This document shows, in pieces, positions 57,886 through 64,000 of a stretch of DNA of 64,000 nt. The position numbers and the translations under genes are program-made. Origin of the DNA: Lineolata rhizophorae (lineage: Eukaryota > Ascomycota > Dothideomycetes > Lineolatales > Lineolataceae); the NCBI GenBank assembly GCA_010093515.1, contig MU001680.1, positions 909,971 to 973,970 on the forward strand, written 5' to 3'. Numbering within the stretch: the first letter of the stretch is position 1; every line of letters begins with the position of its first letter. The notes under the pieces are model-generated. The model did no database searches. It had not been told where the DNA came from and saw nothing but the letters and a program-made list of their open reading frames with translations.

Positions 57886-59160
57886 CACTTCGCCCCGCCG
57901 GCGTCGCTCCAGCGCAGCAACTCGCGCAACAACTCGAAGCTAATCCTGCAGAAGGACAAGATGATCGAGCAGCTGCGGCTCGACCTGGCCGAGTCGCAGA
58001 TCAAGCTGGTCGAGATGGAGAACATGGGCGGCGGCCGCGTGCAGGAGCTCGAGCGCATCCTGCTCGAGACGCGCATGACCAACGCGCGCCTCATGGAGGA
58101 CAACGAGTCCTTCCAGCTGCTGCTCAGCGAGAAGACGCTCAACGGCGACTTCGCGGCGGCGCCGCGCGGCGAGGCTGGCTACGGACGCGCCGAATCGGCA
58201 TCGGGCGCGGGCGCCGCGGCCGCGGCCAGCAAGAGCGCGTCGCTCGCCGACGAGCTGGAGTCGGCGGCCGAGGAGGACGAGCAGCAGCAGCAACAGCAAC
58301 AGCAGCAGCCACACGCGGACGAAGGCGCAGAGGCCGGCGCGCTGGTGACGTCGCCGCGCACGCCGACGCCGGGCAACCGCCGCCTCGAGCAGGAGGTCGC
58401 GAACCTCAAGAGCGAGAACAAGGCGTTGACGCTGTACATCAACAAGATCATCGAGCGGCTGCTGCAGCACCAGGGCTACGAGACCATCCTGTACAAGTCG
58501 GACGGCGACGCGGCGCCCGCGGCGCTGCCGGCCGTGCCCAACACGAACAAGGACCTCCCGCCGCCGCCGCCGGACAAGGACGGCGCGTCGCCTCCCCAGC
58601 AGCAGCAGCAGCAGCAGCAAACGGCGGGCCAGTCCTTCCTCCAGCGCGCCAAATCGGTCGCCTACAACGCCACCTCGGGCAAGCGGCCGCGGCCGCAGTC
58701 CCAGATCGTCTCCGCCCACCACCACCACCAGCACCCGCAGCAACAGCACCCGCTCCACCAGCACTACGAGCCCCAGGGCAACGCCGACCCGGCCACGGCG
58801 CCCCGCATCCCGCTCGCGCGCTCGCAGTCCCAGCGCAACCCCTCGGGCGGGCCCGGCCCGCACCGCCGGCCCCAGACCGCCGACTGGGGCCCCGCCGTCC
58901 ACGCCGCCGCCGCCGCCAGCACCGCGAACGGCAGCACCGCCTCCCCGGCCGCCGCCAACCTCGTCGGCAACATGTATCGCCCTCCACCCCCGGCCCCCGG
59001 CGCCGGGCCCGCCAGCCCCGGCCTCGCCAGCCCGCGCAGCTCCTTCTTCGGCGGCGCGCGCCCCTCGAGCGGCAGCGGCGCGCCGTCGGCGCGGCTCAGC
59101 GTCGACGGCGACGAGGCGGCGGCGGGAGCGTCGCGGCCGGCGTCGGGATCGGCGTCGGAA

Positions 59161-59201
<41 letters not shown>

Positions 59202-59469
59202 CGTGGGGAGCGACGCGGCGGGGCCCGAGGGCCGGGCGGCGAGCTCGGGCTCGGGCTCGGGCTCGGGCGCGAGCCCGCCGCGCAGCTTGGCGGGCAGCCT
59301 CGAGCGCCAGGGGACGCTGACGATGACGGGGAACAAGATTAGGCCGTTGAGGCTGGTGCAGGAGGCCGGAGGGCCGGAGGAGGAGGGGAGGAAGGCGGGG
59401 AGTAGGGGGAGTTGGATGGGGTGGTTTAATAGGGGGGTGGGGGAGGGGCAGGGCGGGGAGGGGAGGTAG
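56888..59469 (+). CDS. coiled-coil low-complexity protein, function unknown
   Basis: Two exons, 56888-57734 and 57815-59469, 833 aa. Layout: Gly/Ser/Ala/Pro-rich disordered N-terminus (1-~137); acidic/basic heptad-like coiled coil (~138-271, many E/A/R/L); Gly tract; second helical block (~325-395: KLILQKDKMIEQLRLDLAES, VQELERILLETRMTNARLMED); a third (~470-505: EVANLKSENKALTLYINKII, then ERLLQHQGYETIL); then long Pro/Gln/His/Ala-rich disorder with a poly-Ala run near the end. The central blocks are shared with a widespread group of ascomycete proteins often carried as hypothetical or M-protein-like; I know of no assigned function. A cytoskeletal or scaffold role is only suggested by the coiled coils. 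The intron has a gtactgac branch point and an aaag acceptor. Confidence 0.8.
59162..59202 (+). repeat. GCG trinucleotide tract encoding poly-Ala
   Basis: Uninterrupted gcg units in the coiled-coil gene, read as about thirteen consecutive Ala residues. Confidence 0.95.
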
Positions 59470-60205
59470 GTGCTGTGTGAGTTGGAGGGTGTGTGGGGTG
59501 TTTTTGAGGGCAGGCGAGCTGGTGCGGATGCTTGGGGGTGGTATTCTTTTTGTTTTGTTTTGTTTTGTTTTGTTTTCCTTTTTAGAGGATCCTCAAGGTG
59601 TAGTATAGAAGGGGAGAGTGCAGTGCTGGACTTTTGGGACTGGGTGGTATGGGTGGACGAGCGGACGGCGGGATGAGTTATGGAGCGTTTGGACTGGTGG
59701 GAGCTTTTTCCGTGCATGTCCCCTCCGTCCATCTGTTGATTCCTGTTGCTCTAGCGGCGTTGGCCTTGCGGGGAGGAGGCGTCATCCCACTCCGCTTGCG
59801 CAACCCTTTTCGTGTTTTGCTTTCGGAGACGAGTCCTGTTGTTGTCCTTACCGTCACTGTTTAATTGCGGCTCTGACGCCTTTTTACTGCGCGCCTTCCT
59901 TTGTCCAGTCCGATGACTGCGCGGTTATGCAATTTGGAACGTTGGATGGCTGGCCAAGAACGCCTAGATGTTATACCCATTGCGATGCAGAGCACGAGAG
60001 TGAGCCTTTTTTCCAACCAGAATGGAAAATAAAGCCTGCTGTGTTGTTACACTGAAACTCCGGAAAGGATCGAATCCGCTCTATGTACGTATGCTGCTTT
60101 GGCCGCCAATTCTAGTGTACCTGATGCCTCGAACAACGTCATCAGTCCCCAGCCGTTCATTTGACGTCATCTATCTATACCGCGCACCTCCGATCTCCTC
60201 TCGCC
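59470..60205. other. convergent intergenic region
   Basis: Between the coiled-coil gene and the acylphosphatase gene. A (TTTTG)n pentanucleotide repeat with about five units lies at 59547-59577, probably in the 3' UTR of the former. An AATAAA is at about 60027. No gene seen. Confidence 0.5.
59547..59577 (+). repeat. (TTTTG)n microsatellite
   Basis: About five to six tandem TTTTG units, ending in ttttcc. Confidence 0.92.
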
Positions 60206-60831
60206 CTAAGCCGTCCTCGCCTGCTCGAACGACCGCTCCCCGTCCCGCACCGAGAGCTCGTCCTGGTCCACGCCCGCCACTCTGGCTGCTGGCGGGCCCT
60301 CCTTGAGGAAGCCGACGAACTTGTCGAGCGAGTCGCGCTTGCCCTGGGCTTCGCCGACGACCTGCATCGTTCCGGTCAGGGAGGGGGCTTTGAAAGGCGC
60401 GCCTCGGAAGGGGGATAAGTACGTACGGTGCCATCTGATGCGTTGCGGACGAAGCCTGTGACGCCGAGGGACCGCGCTTGCTCCTTTGCGTATGCGCTGA
60501 CGGAAAGGGCAAAGTTAGTAGCGGGTTGTGGAACTTGAGCGCAGATATGGGCCTGTGCATCGGCTGGGGAGCTTGGATTGGGAGGCTTCGCCGTACCGGA
60601 AGCAGACGCCTGCGTAGGAGTGCAATGTTAGTATTGAGGACTTCGCCCTTTCGTAGAGTGGGTTTGAGGGTTTTGATTTTTTTTTTTTCTACTCACCTTG
60701 CACCTTGCCCTTGACCTTGAACGAAATCTGTGTTCGAGCCATTCAATTAGCACCGTGTCCGGTCCCGAAGTCTCCCGTGGCAAGTTGACAAGCGGCCGAA
60801 GCAACGGGCCACTGCTTACCCGCTGAGACAT
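60206..60831 (-). CDS. acylphosphatase
   Basis: Five minus-strand exons: 60831-60820 (12 nt), 60727-60697 (31 nt), 60609-60597 (13 nt), 60496-60427 (70 nt) and 60361-60206; 93 aa. The enzyme hydrolyses carboxyl-phosphate bonds such as acyl phosphates and is a small cytosolic alpha/beta sandwich. The family core is rebuilt by splicing: ISFKVKGKVQ, then GVCFR with catalytic Arg19, AYAKEQARSLGVTGFVRN with catalytic Asn37, then ASDGTVVGEAQG. The Arg-Asn spacing of 18 matches animal acylphosphatase (R23/N41). Every intron is GT-AG, and every junction preserves frame. Length is normal for the family. No long open frame covers the first half, so this gene is easy to miss or truncate. Confidence 0.93.
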
Positions 60832-61383
60832 GGTGGCACTGCGATTGGCCGTGCTCAAGAATCCTCGCATTCGAAATTCCGTGAGAGTAGTCCGGGAGCG
60901 TTATCTGACTCGCAGTCTATGGAATTGGCACGTTTGGAGTCTGGTTGTTAGGTGAGGTATTATGTAGGTCAAGAAGACGCGGGGCCGCTTGCTTGGCCTT
61001 TGTATCGGTCAGGGCCCAGCCATGATGCAATGATGCAATGCCGTTGGCGGATGGTCAGCTTGCGCCACAGACTGACGCCACAAGGCACTCATCGATCGAA
61101 TCTGCCCGAAGTCCCGCAGCCAATGGCTTTTCACTTTTGGACTTGCCGTAAACGGCGGGGAGTTGTTTTTTTTTCTCTTTTTTTTTTCCGATGAATCGGG
61201 TCTTCAACTAATTCTCGTTCCAAAAAGCTTCGCTGTCCATATGAGATGTCGATGCTAGGAGTGTAGTCCTGCTTCTCTACTCACGGCTCTGGATGAGATG
61301 GCATTCGGTTATATAAGTTCCATTGGTACTCTTCACATCAACTTCGCCTTCTCATCATTTCAACCCTCGAAACATTACAATCC
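60832..61383. other. intergenic region
   Basis: Acylphosphatase promoter and 3' region of the sugar transporter, both minus strand. A T-rich tract lies at about 61165-61189. No gene seen. Confidence 0.5.
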
Positions 61384-63059
61384 CTAATCCGCTTCTTCCA
61401 CCCTTTGGGCTCCCTTTGGTTCCAGCTCGTGCGCTCTATGCACGGCCTCCTCTGCAGCCCTGAGCTCGGCGCCGCCGTGATACCGCGACGCAAAGTACAT
61501 GTCGAGATCTTCGAGGGAGCGGCCCTTGGTCTCCACGAAGAAAAGGAGCAGGACCGGCACGAAACACACGTTGAAGACGCCCAGAATGACGTAGTAGCGC
61601 CAGCCGATATTCTCGAGCGCGGGAGGCGTGATCATGACTGAAGACAAAGTTTAGCGTCGATCGTCGGATTCGAGCCACCACGTCCAAATGAAAGCAGGGG
61701 GAGTCGGCCTACCGATCAAGAAGTTGAACATCCAATAACACACGACGGCCGCGCCCATGCCCGTCGCGCGCCCCTTGAGCGGCAAGATCTCCGGCCCGTA
61801 CATCCAGCTCGGCCCCAGCCACGTCGCGCTGAAGATGGCGAAGAAGATGTAAATGAAGCTGACGATGGCGATGCCGAAACTCCTGGCCGCGGCGGTGCCT
61901 TCTTCGGGCAGGTTGGCGAAGAGGCCGGCGACGACGAAGAAGCAGACACCCTGGCCGACGGCGCCGGCGGTCAGGGTCGGGATGCGGCCGATGCGGTCGA
62001 TGAAGAAGACGGGCAGGACCGCGAAGGAGAGCGAGATGATGGAGGTAAGGCCGGCGATCCACAGGCTGTCGGAGCGCGACGTCCCGATGAAGGTGATGAG
62101 CAGGGTCGGCACGTAGTAGGTGACGGAGTTGACGCCGCTGAGCTGTTGGAAGGTGTTGATGAGGCAGGCCATGAGGACGCGTTTTCCGTTTTGGGTCGGG
62201 CCGGATTGGAACTGCGGGGAATTGGTTAGCTATTTGCTCCTGGAGGGCTTCTCCGATGTGGAAGAAACGTCTAATTCAACGAGTGACCAACCAGGCTCTT
62301 CAACCACTCGATCCCGTCGAGTTCTTCGAGGCGGGCTACCTCCTCCATCGCCATCAATGTTTCTTGGATATGCGGGCTGTCGACATCGTCGTCCTCGCTG
62401 CCCAGTCTGACGAGGCTGAGAGCAGCCTTGTCAAGCTTCCCACGCGCACACAACCAACGCGGAGATTCGGGAAGCATGGGGACAAGAAGGATGGTGAAAG
62501 CCAGAAACACCAGCTGGAAGAGGATCGGGAACTGATAAGCCCCGGCGCCGTCGTCGCCGCCGAAGCCATAGTTGATCCACTGGGCGAGAAGAAGGCCCGT
62601 CGCGCACAGCACAAGCTCAATCGACATCAGCGCACCGCGATTATGAGCCTGAGAGGTCTCGGCCTGCCATAGCCCAATGGTAGACGTGAGCTGACCAACA
62701 CCGATGCCACCCACAATGCGGCCGACGAGCAGTTGAGCAACCGTCTTGGCCGTGCCTTGCAGAATGGCACCGACGATGGCGACCACGCATCCGATAATTA
62801 GCATACGCTTGCGCCCGAAGACGTTCCCGAAGAAGAAGCAGAAGATGGCGCCGGCGGCGCCGCCAATGTCGTAGATGGCATTGACGATGCCAAGAAGGTT
62901 AGCGTCCGGGTTGTTGAAGGTGTCGAGGAAGTAAGGGGTCACGATGACGCCGGAGAAGACGCCTTGGTCGTAGCCAAATAGCAGGAAACCGGAGGAACAG
63001 GCGATGGTGAGGAAAGCCTGTATGGTCTTGCCTCTTTTCGAGAAGAGTGGGTTGAACAT
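61384..63059 (-). CDS. MFS sugar transporter (sugar porter family)
   Basis: Minus-strand exons 63059-62292, 62211-61713 and 61637-61384; 506 aa. Twelve transmembrane segments are visible in two sets of six with a central cytosolic loop. Sugar-porter motifs: FLLFGYDQGVFSG in helix 1, GNVFGRKRM after helix 2, GRIVGGIGVGQL in helix 4, LPESPRWLCARGK before the loop, NTFQQLSGVNSVTYY in helix 7, IDRIGRIPTL, and VETKGRSLEDLD after helix 12 (Val in place of the common Pro). It would import a hexose, pentose or oligosaccharide with protons across the plasma membrane; the substrate is not predictable by eye. Intron 1 has a weak donor (gttggt), but the joined sequence WLKSL-FQSGP fits the family. Confidence 0.92.
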
Positions 63060-63945
63060 TTCGGAGGACCTTTTTCGACACTTATGAAAGCAAGGATATC
63101 ATACCTAGGAGAACGAGGACTACGCGGCGAGAAACGAACGGTTTCATGTTTATTCAATCGCAAAAAAATAGAAAAGATCAAGAAGATCAAGTATATTTTA
63201 TACCGAGTACACAGCGGAAATTCCCCGCTCTAGGTCCTTTGGTGCCCATTCCCGTACGTTCGGATGCCGATCCGGAAACAGGCCGGCAATAGATGCAAGG
63301 TGATTGCAGAGCAACATGGTCGATCGAGATACGCGGTATTCCCATCGCGGAGACTTCTCCGGATGTGGGGAGGTAAAGATGTGGGGTAGCGAAAGATCGA
63401 GCAGCCGGTGGGGAAACTGAAGGCAAGTGAACAGACCCGCTTCCCCGACGGCTCATTCACGTGGCGCAAGTCGAGGAGATTCGCTGGAAAAGTGGCTGAG
63501 AAAGTGTAGGCGTAACAATTTCACATTGAGCGGATGCGCACCACCAACAATGGCACGAGCAGCAATACCTTTACGACGAAGAACAAAACCTGAGGCACTG
63601 GAGGGGAAGGTCGAGCCGCGCCACGCAAACGTAAATTTTAGAACCAATCGCACCTCCGAGGGACGTGTTCGAATTGGGTTTTCTCGCAAGATATTTCAAA
63701 ACTTAGTTTCCGTTACTATTTGGACTAGGTAGGTAGGTAGGTAGGTAGGTAGGTATATTCTTACTCCCATGCCGGCACGCTTCGGCCGAAGGGGGGGTGT
63801 CCGCGGCTAATCTTCGGCGAATCGCCCGATTTTCGCGACCCGCGCTAACTAAAGCTTACTAATGTACATGGCCTCAGATTTGAGGCATTCCAATGTTGCA
63901 TCTGACTCCCACTTGGGTGGGAATCTTGCTCTGAGCACCACCAGC
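63060..63945. other. intergenic region at right end
   Basis: Holds the sugar transporter promoter. A (TAGG)n tetranucleotide run of about seven units lies at 63726-63755. No gene seen before 63946. Confidence 0.5.
63726..63755 (+). repeat. (TAGG)n microsatellite
   Basis: About seven consecutive TAGG units. Confidence 0.95.
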
Positions 63946-64000
63946 ATGGTCAACTCCTCGCTGACCACAGTCCTCGGCCCGCCCCATGGCGATGTGGTAG
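63946..64000 (+). CDS. possible 5' end of a gene cut by the window edge
   Basis: An ATG at 63946 opens a frame that stays open to the window end and reads MVNSSLTTVLGPPHGDVV. The GPP motif soon after a short polar start resembles N-termini of fungal seven-helix (Pth11-like/rhodopsin-type) membrane proteins, but 18 codons are too few to decide. The minus strand is also open here. Confidence 0.25.
   Translation, partial: MVNSSLTTVLGPPHGDVV

Noticed and set aside
57940-58902. Minus-strand open frame of 320 codons inside the coiled-coil gene
   Set aside because: Arg/Leu/Val-rich antisense of CAG/GCG-rich coding sequence; the plus-strand frame has clear heptads and a consistent intron.

Overview
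The window is nuclear DNA of a filamentous ascomycete (Pezizomycotina, most likely Sordariomycetes). The evidence is short GT-AG introns (about 50-430 nt) with CTAAC/CTGAC-like branch points, GC-rich coding sequence separated by AT-richer gaps, and proteins typical of that group: complex I 24 kDa subunit, Ras/LRR/PP2C-type adenylate cyclase, Zn2Cys6 regulator, ACT-family permease, DUF7702 and HRQ/DUF3445 proteins. Gene models were spliced by hand; exon limits are given in each entry and all coding sums are multiples of three.

Layout, left to right. 0-15 kb is gene dense: a kelch-repeat membrane protein (+), a mitochondrial PPR protein resembling Cya5 (-) divergent from mitoribosomal protein bS18m (+), a secreted cysteine-containing protein of unknown function (-), the complex I 24 kDa subunit (-) and COPII Sec24 (-). 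About 4.9 kb without a convincing gene follows, ending in a pyrimidine-rich leader before the adenylate cyclase gene (19.7-26.5 kb, +). After a further 3 kb gap come an amino-acid/choline-type permease (+) and, convergent to it, a Zn2Cys6 transcription factor (-). 38-47 kb holds a DUF7702 membrane protein (+), exonuclease V (+), a membrane-tethered HRQ/DUF3445 heme-oxidase-like protein (-) and ALG9 mannosyltransferase (-). NAF1 (+) is followed by a 4 kb gap that contains degenerate tandem repeats with a 322-bp period. 53-64 kb holds ribosomal proteins uL16 and eL30 (both -), a coiled-coil low-complexity protein (+), an acylphosphatase split into five small exons (-), a sugar transporter (-), and possibly the first codons of a further gene at the right edge.

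Functionally this is mostly housekeeping: mitochondrial gene expression and respiration (PPR protein, bS18m, 24 kDa subunit), ribosome and H/ACA RNP biogenesis (NAF1, uL16, eL30), secretory pathway and N-glycosylation (Sec24, ALG9), cAMP signalling, DNA repair and nutrient uptake. I see no secondary-metabolite cluster, intact transposon, rRNA, recognisable tRNA or CRISPR. The less ordinary material is the 322-bp repeat array, the micro-exons (15 nt in the secreted-protein gene, 13 nt carrying the catalytic Arg of acylphosphatase), two frame-preserving introns, the degenerate phosphatase domain of the cyclase, and the unknown secreted protein.
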